In this document: piece by piece, positions 21,171 to 32,469 of the stretch | How positions within the stretch are numbered: the stretch's first letter is position 1 | Layout: each line of letters starts with the position of its first letter | Assembly (NCBI GenBank): GCA_022494885.1 | Contig: JAGVSM010003677.1 | Coordinates: 124,001 to 188,000, forward strand | Source: Micrasema longulum | Lineage: Eukaryota > Arthropoda > Insecta > Trichoptera > Brachycentridae | Length of the DNA stretch: 64,000 nt | Direction: 5' to 3' | Notes under the pieces: model-generated | The model's input: only the letters and a program-made list of their open reading frames with translations | What the model was told of the DNA's origin: nothing | Database searches by the model: none | Made by a program: the position numbers and the translations under genes

Positions 21171-21426
21171 CATTCACATTCGCATCATAAATCTTTTTAG
21201 CCGTTCTTTCATCATTCATTCGCTCCACATGACCGAACCATCGCAAAAGACCCTTCTTAATTTTGTCGATAATGTTTAACTCAGCCTTGCATTCTGCTCT
21301 AATTTCGACATTAGGGCACCTATCATACATTGTTTTTCCGGACATTCGCCTGAGGGATCGCATTTCAACAGCATTCAGTCTACTTTCGTCCCTTTTTTTC
21401 CAACTCCATGCTTCGCTTCCATACAT
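20515..21426 (-). pseudogene. 303-codon chimeric open frame across a LINE/LINE junction
   Basis: The first 90 or so codons are LINE-alpha (MYGSEAWSWKKRDESRLNAV... RWFGHVERMNDERTAKKIYD). The rest is LINE-delta RT (SGVPQGSILGP... FADDTALV...). The two happen to be in the same frame across the insertion point. The junction carries a 20-bp direct repeat (GCATCATAAATCTTTTTAGC at 21147 and 21180). It is a by-product of nested insertion, not a gene, though it would be an obvious false gene model. Confidence 0.75.
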
Positions 21427-21433
21427 TAGGGTT
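21171..21433 (-). mobile_element. LINE-alpha, upstream half of a split copy
   Basis: MYGSEAWSWKKRDESRLNAV, EMRSLRRMSGKTMYDRCPNV, KGLLRWFGHVERMNDERTAK, KKIYDANVN. The 5' end stops at an A/T run near 21433 with no catalytic domain. It completes the copy at 19640. Confidence 0.85.
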
Positions 21434-21954
21434 TTTTTTTTTTTTTAAGAAATAGAAAACTTCAAAAAATCATTGCGCTGATAATAGGATACATACAAAT
21501 TTCAATATATTTTTGCTTAGTTCGATAGTCTATTTAGAAAACAAAAAAAAAAAAACACTGAATTTCCTCATTTAATCCAGTCACAAGAAAAGTATTGTTG
21601 TTACTATAATAGACAATTATGTATTTTTAGACAAAATATAAATTTTATAGGCAACAATACTTCCGTTTGATGGAAGAATACAAAAATATTAGTTCACTTA
21701 CCCAGAGACATCAAGATTCTTTGTCAAAATATGAATGACAAAACTCAACAGACGGAAGAATGAAAGAAATGCGAATGTTCAAACGTACGCATAATGGTGA
21801 GTGTTACATGCGGTGTAAAGTGGACACTCAAACCAAGTAATGACTAATGACAGGTCATAAGACCTTCGAAGAAGCTTTTACTTCTATTATAATGTATTGT
21901 TAAAATATATTGCCACCAGAAATCAAAATTTGTTTTTAACTTATCTTCTAAGAG
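21434..21954. other. Non-coding
   Basis: AT-rich. No feature recognised. Confidence 0.4.
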
Positions 21955-21957
21955 TAA

Positions 21958-22150
21958 CTTCGAATCGGCTTGTGGTCCTGTGGCTAGTGTCGGTACGTGT
22001 GTACGGACGCACGGAGCGATGGTTCGAGGTTCGCATCCCGCTCTACCACAACTTCTTTTTTTCTAATAGTGAGTTATTTACAACTTGTTGAAAATGGCCA
22101 CCAAAATTGAAGCATTTGGGCAAATCATATGTATCCAAATATTTCTTTTT
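21958..22150 (+). mobile_element. SINE-D (tRNA-derived)
   Basis: TCGGCTTGTGGTCCTGTGGC TAGTG, B-box-like GGTTCGAGGTTCGCATCCCG, CTCTACCACAACTT, then GTGAGTTATTTACAAC and GAAAATGGCCACCAAAATTG. Copies also at 29515 (+), 40845 (-) and 47025 (-). The head holds an extra GTACGTGTGTACG stretch. Confidence 0.8.
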
Positions 22151-23374
22151 TATAAAAAAAAAAAAAAAACTTTTGTTTTGATGCCCAGAATGTGTAGATT
22201 AGTCAATTCATCACACGACTTTGAATTCTTTGGGATAGATCTTCCGGCTTTTCGTGGATCTCGCCATTAACACAATATGGGATGAATATGGATTGGCATA
22301 GGTTAGCTCGAAGTCTTATATAGGTATGTTGATTGTGTTTATGAATACTCGTATATTATATACCATAATTTTATTGCCCGTCTTTGTCTTTGCTACATAG
22401 TTTTATGTTATTTTTATTCAGTTTCTTGTACATATGTTTCTTTATAGAACTTTTGTCATTGGCTTAGGCCGTATGTATAATAAATAAATATAATATTAAT
22501 AAAAATAAAACTTTAAACCGTCTCACTCGAAGGTAATTCTGAAATTTTAGCAATTACTACGGTTTTTTAAAGGTCAATTCAAACAAATGATGAATACCGT
22601 TTTTCATATCCCTTTAAATTCCACAGCATTTTGGCGTTATAATTACTGCGTAACTAACTAGTCAATGATACAGAAAAATGCAGCACTCCTTAGCTGATGT
22701 GTCATAAAAATGACGCCTTGTAAATCGTCCAATATTATAATCCACTCGAAAACATTGCCAAGGTTTTTCAGTGTTTAGGATTTAAATTTGTATTTAATTT
22801 GCTCGGCAACGTATTTATTTTATTTCCCATTGATAAAGGGCGTGGTTTAAGACTAATAAGTAGGTACGTAAAATACCTACCGTCAGCGGCGAACTAGTTT
22901 GTATCTTGGGCCTTAAAAAGCCAAAAGTTATAATGGTGCATGAAACAAATCGTTTTTTTTTATGTATTAATCATTATAATACAAAGTATAAAACATATGA
23001 ATACATTCCCGGATGTTGCTATAGCTCAATTTGGGACTTACTTAAATAATATTATCTTTTTTTTTAAAAAAGCGCATATTCCCAACAACAAAGAGACAAA
23101 GCAAGTTTAACATCTTTACAACTAAATATATAACGTCAATATAAATGCCAAAAAACTTTTCTTACACAAACAAAATAAACATATAAAAACGCTTTTTAGA
23201 ATGGAGGAAGAGATAAATCTAGAACTAAGGGAGATAAGGTCGTTAACATCACGTGCTACGAAGAACGATGCGACTATAGTGGCGCAGTGGCAATTTCTGA
23301 TGATTTTAACATATCTATCTCAGTTAGTGAAACAAAAAGTTTTTTTTTATTTTAATATTTACGTTTTAAAATCT
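22151..23374. other. Mostly non-coding
   Basis: A possible LINE tail ends near 22500 (GGCTTAGGCCGTATGTATAA TAAATAAATA). The rest shows no gene. The open frame at 23201 (starts MEEEINLELREIRSLTSRA) is unrecognised and short. Confidence 0.35.
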
Positions 23375-23645
23375 CGAGCCACGGCGTCCTAAACTCCGAA
23401 GTAAGGGAACAAACCAGTAAAGCTTAGCAGCATGGATGCCTAAGAGGTGTCGTATGGCACAATAAACACATGCAGATTGGAAGCAAAATACGGAAATACA
23501 AAACGGGTGTCAGACCAATCATGGTGTATGCAATAAAGACGAGGGTAGATACAGTAAGAACAAAAAAAAACTAAATAACTGCTCAGAACGTCAGAGATGA
23601 AAGTACTAAAAACAATCGCAGGGAGAACCCCAAGGGGCAGAATTT
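23375..23645 (+). mobile_element. RTE/BovB-like reverse-transcriptase C-terminal fragment, broken
   Basis: Reading across small frame changes gives SEVREQTSKA, CLRGVVWHNKHMQIGSKIRK, YKTGVRPIMVYAIKTRVDTV and MKVLKTIAGRTPRGRIL. This order (E.VR...KA..GCL...W.N......K...YK..VRPI..Y...TR.DT) is the thumb/C-terminal region of RTE-type elements common in insects. It is a different lineage from LINE-alpha, which has the LSREVKLAVHNGVL pattern there. Possibly the same lineage as the fragment at 1010-1117. Confidence 0.65.
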
Positions 23646-24165
23646 TAAATCCATATCGCCATTTTATAGTGGGTAGGTACCCTTTATTTTCAAATGCCAC
23701 GTGTTTTAATGTTCTACACGACTCCCTCGTCAAATTGTGTATGCAAAAAATAATCTCTTCCTACCTACTAGTATGTACGAGTTTATTACGTCCCCTGTTT
23801 TATCCTCTGTGTTCTACTTTAGGAAAAAGAAAAAAACAAACCACCCCTCACTCGTTTTGGAACCTCTTACCCTTGGCGGTCCCATTCGCACAGTAAATAC
23901 AATGAGTAGGTACTAGGGAGATGTTATTTTGCATAATATTAAGCTTTACGATTAGCTGTGAACTGTGAACATCGAGAATCGAAACACGTGCCTCACCGAT
24001 GTAAAAAAATATTTATTTATTCATTCAAAATTACACTAGTTTAAATATTAAAGGACTTATTAAGGCTTTTTAGGCTATGCCCGTGTCAAGATATAATAAT
24101 TAACAATAAGAAATAAATTATTTTAATTAAATTACAAATTTAAAAGCTTCAATTAAATTAACTTA
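23646..24165. other. Non-coding
   Basis: No feature recognised. Short open frames only. Confidence 0.4.
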
Positions 24166-24169
24166 ACAA

Positions 24170-24255
24170 TAGAATCACCATGTAAAGCGCCCTTGAAGTA
24201 TTTTATTACGAAAATGGCGCTATATAAGTTATCCACAATAAATAAATAAATAAAA
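24170..24255 (+). mobile_element. LINE-beta 3' tail
   Basis: ACCATGTAAAGCGCCCTTGA, TTACGAAAATGGCGCTATAT AAGTTATCC and then an AATA repeat in place of the usual TTA repeat. Flanked by long A-rich DNA (24255-24720). Confidence 0.75.
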
Positions 24256-24959
24256 GAATACATAGTAAAATTAATTAGATTAAATTATAATGACGTGTAA
24301 TGCAATAGAATAACTATCTAGAAAAAGGGTATAAATAGTAAATAATAAAATTCCAAAGAATACAATGCAAAAAAGATAATTAGAAATAATTTAAAAAATA
24401 TATATTATACAAATTTAGAATCACACATAATCAAATGTACAAAATAATGGTATCATTAAAATCAACAAAATAATAGTAAAATATAGTAGTATTTAAAAAA
24501 ACAATATAATAGTATCATTGAAATCAATAGAAAAATAATTAAAAAACATAGTTGAAATGATAATTCAGATATTTTTTTTAGAAATTCACTCAATACTATA
24601 GTAAGAAATATAAAAAAATAGGAGTTATAAATGATATGCCAAATAATAGTAAGTACTAAATTAAATAATAGAAAAATACACAGTAAAATATCAAGATAAA
24701 CAGCAAATAAAAGTAAAAGTATGGAAGGAAAGCAGATTTGTAAATTTATGCTAATTGTTAATCTCGAATTTAAAAAAAAATGACAACCTCGTCCCTATCG
24801 ATGTGCAGCAACCAATTCCAAACATTTTTCTTTAATACATTGGCACTTGTAGAGTTCTTTATAGATGAAAATGGATGTTTCCAGATCTGTTTCTGATGAA
24901 AAAATTCATCGTTATTTTCATTTCCTTATCTGAACTCAGTTGGGCCTAGGACACTGCAT

Positions 24960-25182
24960 AAGTACTCCAATTCCTATTTTAAAATACATGTTCAGTTGTG
25001 TTCAACGTAATAACAAAATTCATCCTATTCCGAGGGAATGTGAACGTTTTAGACTCTCAAAAACATTCCTAAATACAAGAATTAAGGCAGCACAGAACAA
25101 TCTGAACCATAAAGGACTAAAGATGTTTAAAAAGTTGCCGAAAGTGAGTAAGGATTTCGTGGGATGGCGATGGCTTACTTAA
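24960..25182 (+). mobile_element. LINE remnant (probable reverse-transcriptase C-terminus)
   Basis: The frame reads FSCVQRNNKIHPIPRECERF and LNHKGLKMFKKLPKVSKDFV. L..KG.K.FKKLP is like the end of Jockey/CR1 reverse transcriptases (a conserved FN.LP-type motif). It is about 75 bp before an ORF1-like fragment. The family is uncertain. Confidence 0.45.
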
Positions 25183-25199
25183 AATAATCATCAACAACC

Positions 25200-25394
25200 T
25201 TAAAAATATAACCATCCATCTACGTTGCGGAACAACTTACATTTCGGGCTAAACACTTATACTACCTAGCGAGGAAAGCTGGAAAGAACCGAGAATATAA
25301 ATTTGTTTGGACCAGGAACGGAAAAATATTTATGCGAAAATATGTCGGTGCTCATATCATTCCAATTCTTTCTGAAGACAAACTCCCCAAGTAG
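25200..25394 (+). mobile_element. LINE ORF1 C-terminal domain remnant (FP25K-like fold)
   Basis: From 25260 to the stop at 25392-25394 the frame reads YYLARKAGKNREYKFVWTRN then GKIFMRKYVGAHIIPILSED. The pattern YYLAR..K...YKFVWT.NG.IF.RK, then HI..I.SE..L is the C-terminal domain of many insect LINE ORF1 proteins and related nucleic-acid-binding proteins. Upstream bases continue the match (RNNLHFGLNT) after a 1-base frame change. Confidence 0.65.
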
Positions 25395-25741
25395 TTTCAG
25401 GTTAGATTTAAATGTTGTTTCTAAATTCTTATTGTTAAATTAATAGTTCATCAAATATTTATTATTATCAGGAAGCACTTGAAATTTTTTTTTTTTTTTT
25501 TATTATTATAGAATTATATTTTCAACACATAAACTCACTTTTGCTCCAAACCAGTTACTATTTATACCCATAAATCCAGAAAACCCAAGCTTATGTGGAA
25601 TCCAAGCTTATTGGCTAATCCAACTAACGTTAAAGCATTTTTTCATTTTGTGACCGAATGGGTGGAAAAAATTGAGGAACTGGGTAAAGGCCTACCATGA
25701 GTACTAAATCAGTTTAAGATAAAAGAATACATACTTGGGTA

Positions 25742-26293
25742 CTAGCATTGGTTGTCTGAACTGAACTCTTGTCCGTCTGTGTTGTTCTTGTCCCATAGAA
25801 GGGAGATGGTAAATTCCAAATCTAAATAGTAGACTAACTCAAGAGAACTACGCGCCGACCATGCTCTAGGACCCGTTTCGTCTGCTTTAAGCTCTGAGAG
25901 ATTGTTAGGACGTTTAAGGTCTTTGCATAGGTTTGTTTCTACTGTTGGTATTAGGAAAATGATTTTTGCGAGGAATTCAGTACTATGACGAAAAGTAATT
26001 TCGCCTGAGTTCGATAGGGATCATGTTAGGATCTGTGTTAGAATTTTGCCGGTAGTGTCTTGATAATTTGATGTTCCTCTGTGATTTGGTATAGAAACGT
26101 ATTGTTTTTCTTCTGTTGATTGAGTGCATGTTGTATAGGGCAAATTATTCCAATGTTTCCTATATGTATTTGGGTTTTGTGTCGTTGATTGATTTGTTTG
26201 TGCTACTACGTTCTTCTTCCTTTCCGAGGCGGGATCTGGAGCGTGCGGCCGCGGTTTCAATTCGGAACTAACTCTGTATTCCTTCACTGTCAT
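25742..26293 (-). pseudogene. Unrecognised reading frame broken by one stop codon
   Basis: On the - strand an ATG at 26293 opens 90 codons (MTVKEYRVSSELKPRPHAPD... GKILTQILT). A TGA stands at 26021-26023. The same frame then runs a further 92 codons (SLSNSGEITFRHSTEFLAK... VYYLDLEFTISLLWDKNNTD) to TAG at 25742. Two adjoining open stretches in one frame in AT-rich DNA suggest a recently inactivated coding sequence of about 183 codons, or chance. The first half is rich in T, N, Q and P, the second looks globular. I do not recognise the family. An LTR or LINE accessory protein is one possibility. Confidence 0.4.
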
Positions 26294-27065
26294 ACTGGGA
26301 AATTAGAAAAAGGTGATTGTGCTGACCATGTGTATTTGATTGATCACAAATTGACAATACTGCAGTGAGGGGTACAATGAAAGTTTTTAAAGTTTCTTTG
26401 TCCTGTTATTTTCGCGGTTTGATTGTAAAGAAATATTAAATTTTCGCTTAATTAGTTTAAAAAAAATTGATATTGATATGCGAAACTAAAAAAAAGACTC
26501 AAGTGTTTATAAACAGTTTCAGGAAAGGGGTGGATGCTTTCATTGTATACCCATAAAAAAAGGTAACTCGATTGTCACCAGAAAAAGTCTAAATTAATAA
26601 CATTAAAAAAATATCTTATACTCGTATTGTATACTACTTGTTAAATTTTCCTTTTTACAACTATCTTATCAAATACATTAGATACAGTAGATACAGTTAT
26701 TTACAGTATTTTCTAGATTTTTTTGATAACACGATTTGATCTACCGATTTTTCCGCTGATATATAAGTCAACATTAAATTGCAATTTTAGTATGGAAATT
26801 ATATCGTGAATTTCTAGTCGTGTTGCCGGGGCTTTAGTGCTACGAAACTATAATAGAAAATATTCTTCCTTCTTACACCTGATACCTGATAGGAAAGGGG
26901 GAAAAAATATTGAAAACCGTGATCATACGAAGGAAGACGCCTTTTCGCGAGTGTTTTGGAATCGCGTGAAAAAGTATTCCACGGTGTTAAAGAAATGTTT
27001 CGAGGGATTGCTGATAATCGGATATTTTTACCTTTCGGTTGGTATTTTACCTGCGTGGTTTGTCC
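26294..27065. other. Non-coding
   Basis: AT-rich. No feature recognised. Frames near 26837-27079 have no family resemblance. Confidence 0.4.
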
Positions 27066-27362
27066 CGGTGCGTCTCTGAATACTTTCCGGTGACCGGTGG
27101 CGGGTGGCGGTGAGCGGCATGCCGGGCGATGACCCCCGAGGTACGCCCAGCCTTAGAACCTGTCCTAGACAATAAAGAGCATCCAGGGCGGACGGACGCA
27201 TTGACCTTGCCCGTGGTTCTCCGTCCACGAGCTCCAGCCTTCCGGCAGCATCCTCCTGTATAACAGGTAATGACGGATCGTCTGCTCGCCGATAACCAGA
27301 CGCGTCCCGATACCTGCTATTGGCGAGATGAGCGCAATTGATACGGGCTTGACGTGACCTCA
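27066..27362. other. Isolated GC-rich island
   Basis: About 300 bp with clearly higher GC and CpG than either flank (GGTGGCGGGTGGCGGTGAGC at the left). Open frames overlap it (111 codons on -) but none resembles a known protein. It has no splice or promoter motif I can defend. It may be a fragment of a foreign or GC-rich repeat, or an unrecognised exon. Confidence 0.4.
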
Positions 27363-27461
27363 TAGGCGTAGTTGAATATTACGTCAGTGTTTTGTATTCT
27401 TACACTGTTCTTTGGTTACGGTACTTGACTGCAAGAGAACTCCTTGCTGTCTTTTAAAAAA

Positions 27462-27550
27462 ATATTATCATCATGGATAACTCAAAGCACAATTTTCGTA
27501 AAATATAATAGGGCGCCCCGAGGGCGCTTTACGAAGGGATTGATTTTTAA
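27462..27550 (-). mobile_element. LINE-beta 3' tail
   Basis: TTATCATCATGGATAACTCA, ACAATTTTCGTAAAATATAA and GAGGGCGCTTTACGAAGGGA correspond to the reverse of the LINE-beta terminus. Confidence 0.65.
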
Positions 27551-27657
27551 TTAAAAACTATAATTTATCTTATCCTTTTCCCTTATCCCGACGGAAAACG
27601 GCGTGGTGGTTTGTTTTACGCGTTTGTATTATTAACTTCCGCTACCACTACTACTTC

Positions 27658-28205
27658 TACCATCACGCCATTTCCCCGTAGGGGTAGGCAGAGAGGATGG
27701 ACCGCAACACTCTTTAACCTGGCATGCATTCCCAGCTTCTTCCACATGTATATATCTTATCATACATGCCTTTCGGTTTTTCCTGCTTTTGACACGACTA
27801 GGCTTAAGAGTTTGGTTTATCTGATCATGTCACGTCTTCCTTAGTCGTCCTCGTCCCACGTTACCGTTCATTCTCGACATATGTTTTACAATTATTTTGT
27901 CATCCATTTGTTCTACATGACCGATCCATTTCAGAGACCCTTTTTTAATCTTATGAATTATACTTGACTCACATTTACACTCTCGGCTGATTTCATCATT
28001 CGTAACCCTGTCATACATTGATTTCCCGTACATTCGTCTGAGATATCGCATTTTGACCGCGTTCACTCTACTTTCATCCTTCCTCTGGCAGCTCCATGTT
28101 GCACTTTGCACTACATAAATAAGTGTCGGAACTAAAACTCCGTCGTGCACTGCCAGTTTAACTTCTGTATTTCCCAAATCTAGATTCTCGTTCAATTATG
28201 TATCT
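27658..28205 (-). mobile_element. LINE-alpha C-terminal half, broken
   Basis: Upstream part (28195-27830) reads TEVKLAVHDGVLVPTLIYVV, NAVKMRYLRRMYGKSMYDRV, KIKKGSLKWIGHVEQMDDKI and GNVGRGRLRKT. The downstream part continues in other frames to the 3' end (reverse of CATCACGCCATTTCCCCGTA). GRLRKT in place of GRPRKT and many substitutions show an old copy. Confidence 0.8.
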
Positions 28206-29231
28206 CCGTCGATTATTTATCTTTCTCGTTCATTTTTAAATACTTTTCTCAGCATTTTTTAGCTCTCGTTTGGTAGAAAACAAGAAGAACGGCTATCAAA
28301 GACGTCCCTAAACATAAATCAATCTAAAATATTTCAAAATATTGCATGTTCAGTCTCTCGTTACAGATAATTGCCGTGCACAATACATGCCGCCATATAT
28401 CTTCATTTCAGCACTGCCTTTTTTTGGCAACGAATGTTTCCTTCGGCTCCCAACATACCGAAGCTTTGTACTTTCGGGTAAATAAGCACCTACCTATCCC
28501 TTGCAACTGATTTATGGGGTAGTATATTTTTTTACAAATCTTAGAAGAAGACATTGTCTCTCAAAGTCTAAACCATTTATTTGTTTATACTGTAAACATT
28601 TCAGGACGCGGGTTCCTCATTGCACATTGCACAATGCACAAACTGTTTGAGTTATTACCTTTTACTATCAATAAACTTTATTTTATTGCCTTTGGAACTC
28701 AGACATAAAAATTAACTACAGTAATTGAGTCGCCCATTTCCGAAATTCATCTTGCCCAGTTTTTATCGAAAATGAACTGAGTATGCCATTTTATATTTTA
28801 TGGCTTATTACAGGAGGCGCATAAATCTTTGACAAAAAAATCAAAAAACAATATTTTACAGTCAGTGTAACGGCTAAAAACATCGTCCGATTCCAAAACG
28901 CATCTTGTTCGCCTGCTTTCTAAATCCAAAAATATCATCTTGTCCATTTTGAGGTAACATATCGAGACTTTACTGACTGAATGCATTAAGTCATAAAAAC
29001 AAGTTTTGAGATAATCGCATTTAAAGCTTTTTATTCCTTCAAAGCATTATTTCTCCCACAATTTTTTTTGTTTAAGCTTTGAAAGAGTAATATTTATTCT
29101 AGGCATAGCATAAAATTTGAAATCAACATCTCGCATCCATATACCTACATATTTTAAATATATAAAGACTGTTGACTTAATGCATTTTGTCAGTATAGCC
29201 TCGATATTTAGTTTACTTTTGTACTTATTAT
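28206..29231. other. Non-coding
   Basis: About 1 kb without recognised gene or repeat. Confidence 0.45.
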
Positions 29232-29480
29232 TATTATTATATTTTGATAATTTATATAGCGTCATTTTTGTGAAAATCACCTCGAGGGCGCTGTACAGTA
29301 AATAAATATACCAGCAAATCTTGCAGCTACAGAGCGCATGGACGGTTGAGATTCTATTTCATCGTCTCTAAATATAAAGTTTAGTGTTTTAATGATATTT
29401 TATAAAACTAATTTATAAAAATAGGAGCTAGATTACAACACGTCTTAAATCTACTGAGCGCATGGACTGTTATAATGCGT
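29232..29480 (-). mobile_element. LINE-gamma 3' region
   Basis: Reverse of the gamma tail (TATAGCGTCATTTTTGTGAA, CACCTCGAGGGCGCTGTACA). Then two spaced copies of the reversed CATGCGCTC..TAGCTGCAAG module (29325-29345 and about 29455-29470, the second lacking part). The same double module stands upstream of the tails at 37220, 44810 and 46365. Confidence 0.7.
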
Positions 29481-29514
29481 GGATCGTTGTAAAAAATAAT
29501 TAAATGAACATGGA

Positions 29515-29680
29515 ATCGGGCTGTGGTCCCGTGGCTAGTGTTGCGGACTCACGGATCAGAGGTCCGAGGTTCGAACCCCACTCTACCCCAACTTTATTTT
29601 CATTCTGATAGTGAGTTTTTTACAACTCATCGAAAATGGCCCCAAAATTTAAATATTTGGGTAAATCATAAGAACGCAAA
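29515..29680 (+). mobile_element. SINE-D, best copy
   Basis: TCGGGCTGTGGTCCCGTGGC TAGTG, GGACTCACGGATCAGAGG, B-box GAGGTTCGAACCCC, CTCTACCCCAACTT. 3' part ATAGTGAGTTTTTTACAAC, CGAAAATGGCCCCAAAATTT. Confidence 0.85.
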
Positions 29681-30084
29681 TATTCATTTTTCTGTTAAAA
29701 TAAAAAGTTATGTTTTTTCCCCTTAAAACTGCTTTCGCAAATATTATCATATTTCATCTTGTACCTTTAAAGCATTTCCAATGTACCATAAAACAGATAC
29801 AAAAGTCACCGTGTCCATAATATTAAAATAATTAAAAATCCTTTAAATAATTAAAAAAACTATCTATGTATTATATTTTACAAATTATGTATTTTTCGTT
29901 AACGCTATATTTTATTTTAATGTAATGATAGATTTTAAAGAAAATATTCAGAGGTCTATGTACATTTTTTCATGAATATCTCGAAACGAAGTAAGATGGA
30001 CAATATGTACTTTGGGAATGGGCGACTCGACTCTATTTATTATTCCTTAGTTTTTTTTTACTTCCCAGTTGGTGGTTGTGACAA

Positions 30085-30735
30085 TTATTATTATTAATAA
30101 TAACTTATATAGCGCCGTTTTCGTAATATAATACCTCAAGGGCGTTTTACATAGTGATTCTATAGTTTAAAAAAAAATTCTATTGAATCTTTTAAATTTG
30201 TAATTTCATTTAAACAATTTATTTTGTTGACACATGCTACGGATTTATTCAAATGATTTAGAGAACAAGTGGGTTTTAAGTTTTTTCCGAAACATCACTC
30301 CACTTTTACAGCCTCGAACCTCGGCTGGGAGAGCATTCCATGCCATAGGGACCGCAAATGCGCGTTCTCCAAATTTACTGCGCTGTTTGCGTAAAGGTAT
30401 AATAACTTTTCCTCTCGCCGTAGACGTAGCCGATCTAAGCGTGAGACGCCTGTCAGCTAGTTTAGTTCATCTGAAATGCATAGTTCCCTTAGATATTCCG
30501 GAACAGAGTTGTGCAGTGACTTATACATAAGCCAACAGAGTTTGTATTCGACCCTCTGTATAAAAGGTAGCCAGTGTAGTTCCCGAAGTAGTGGAGTGAT
30601 ATGACTGAACTTAGAGATTCCGAAAATAAGTCTCGCTGCAGCATTCAATACAGATTGTAGGCGAGTCATTTTCTTCATTGGTAGACCTGCATAGATACCA
30701 TTACAATAATCGACTCTAGACACTACATTTTCACC
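30085..30735 (-). mobile_element. LINE-beta (CR1/L2-like) 3' part
   Basis: The - strand encodes MSRVDYCNGIYAGLPMKKMT, RLQSVLNAAARLIFGISKFS and HITPLLRELHWLPFIQRVEY. This is the highly conserved thumb region of CR1/L2-type RTs. After a frame change near 30455: RRLTLRSATSTARGKVIIPL, KFGERAFAVPMAWNALPAEV, and a stop at 30245. The 3' tail ends at the TTATTATTATTAAT run at 30085. This is the most legible LINE-beta copy. The catalytic part is absent. Confidence 0.9.
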
Positions 30736-30760
30736 GCAGTTAAATATTCTGCACTGTCCA

Positions 30761-31010
30761 AATTATTGACATCCTGACGTCCCCTAGTTAGTTACTGATC
30801 CCCCTTTGAATTCAAGGTGAAAGAATTATTATACTCGTATTATTATTAGGGTTGATGTTTAAAATGTTTTTACCCTTGTGTTATATTAGGTATAATATAG
30901 GAAGTTACCCACCGACCTAGTGAAATACGGAACAGTCGATAAGTTTGTATGTAGATATGTCGATATTATTATTTTACTATAGATAGCCGTGTCCGGTGGA
31001 TAAAAAATAC
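30761..31010. other. Non-coding
   Basis: No feature recognised. Confidence 0.4.
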
Positions 31011-31567
31011 AGTTCGGTAGCTCAATCACAAATTACAATCGACGTGCTTAAAAACATACTAAGCATTTGAGCGATCACAATGAACAATATTGAACATGCT
31101 TAAGTTATCGCAGTCTTAAGTCAACGCGTGTGTAATCTCTAAGTCAACGCTCGTATCAGTTTGTTTTTTGTTTTCCTCGTAAATAAATACAGTTCATTGG
31201 CAAAAAATTAAGGAATATCTAATACAAAAAAGGGAAAATTAAATTACAATTACTATGGCGACTGCTTTTCTTGACATTTGGCTTGCCAACCGCCGGCTAA
31301 ATGCAATAAATAGCATGATAAATAATACATAAATAAATAAAAATAGCAGTTTTGGAATATTTTCCATGATTATACTGGTAAAATTCAAATATGTGATAGC
31401 GCAGCAGGATTATACTTCGCGAAACATAAATATTTTGACATTTAGTATAAGGTGTTCACGGATGTTCCATAGTGATCGCGAATACGATAAACAACCATAG
31501 TAAGAAATTGATATCACGTCGCTTATTAGCACGTCGATAGTTATTTGTGATTGAGCTACTGAGCGAG
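31011..31567. mobile_element. MITE-3, about 555-bp inverted-repeat element
   Basis: Arms 31017-31048 and 31528-31559 are 32 bases with only two mismatches (GTAGCTCAATCACAAAT... ATCGACGTGCT). The imperfect match may extend outward. The interior is AT-rich and non-coding. The right end touches the start of a SINE-A copy. Confidence 0.75.
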
Positions 31568-31575
31568 GAAAAGAA

Positions 31576-31912
31576 CCAGAACACTGGACGAGCATTTTAA
31601 ACTCGATGGCTACTCTCAGGTAAAAATAATGAGAAAGGAAATCAAATGCGGATATATCAACATCGTTCTGTTGTGATTGGCGGGTTCGCCTACCATTCTT
31701 GAGGTCCTTGGTTCGATTCCTGGGAGGGCGCGTGTGAAATACTGGTTTTTAAGGTGGTTTTACACTGCAATATTTCAATGTTATGATATTTCAAGCATCG
31801 ACTGGTCTCCTAACCTTCCATGTGACAAAAATGATAAAGATTAGCTGCAATCGGAGCGCCAATGCAGTGCTTTATGCACCAATAAGTGCGGATGGGAAAC
31901 TGGCGATGATGA
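31576..31912 (+). mobile_element. SINE-A, long subfamily
   Basis: The leader CAGAACACTGGACGAGC, CTCGATGGCTACTCTCAGGT is followed by a degraded tRNA-like head, B-box TTGGTTCGATTCCTGGG, GGTTTTACACTGCAATATTT and the 3' end CCAATAAGTGCGGATGGG with GATGATGATTATT. Confidence 0.75.
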
Positions 31913-32221
31913 TTATTATTATTTATTTATTAATACATACATTTCATATTAGACAGAATGTCACAAAAAACTCTCTTGACAAATTTTGCTTGTACTAGAA
32001 GTAGGCGCAATATATGAAGGGTTCGACCAGCCAGAAATATTAGTATGCGTAATGTTGTAATCGGTTCCGATTTGGGCAAATTATAATTTTTACATAATCT
32101 TGTCTGCATTTGTTTAGGTAATTTAAGGAATCCTTAATTTTGCAGTATAGCTTTGACGTGAATTTACGAAATTGTTTTTTTAATTTATTATGGATGCTAA
32201 TTTTATTATTGTTTTTTCATT

Positions 32222-32405
32222 AGGCGGCCTCTGTGGTGTAGTGGTTAAGACGTTTGACTCACAGAGAGGAGGTCCCGGGTTCGGTTCCCGGTGAGAACAC
32301 TCAAATTTAAAATGTGATTTTTCTCTAATGTAATTTACCACTGTAATTTGGCCTCCTGGCCTTTCGTGGTGCAAATAATACTCTAAGATTAACAAAGCAT
32401 AAGAT
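32222..32405 (+). mobile_element. SINE-B, second copy
   Basis: GGCGGCCTCTGTGGTGTAGT GGTTAAGACG, B-box GGGTTCGGTTCCCGG, AAAATGTGATTTTTCTC and TTTGGCCTCCTGGCC. This copy keeps a more complete A box than the one at 15734. Confidence 0.85.
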
Positions 32406-32469
32406 CTATATGACTGTCGCATATTTTTGTTATAAATTTTGTGAAGCGTATTTTTGTATTCAAATTAAA

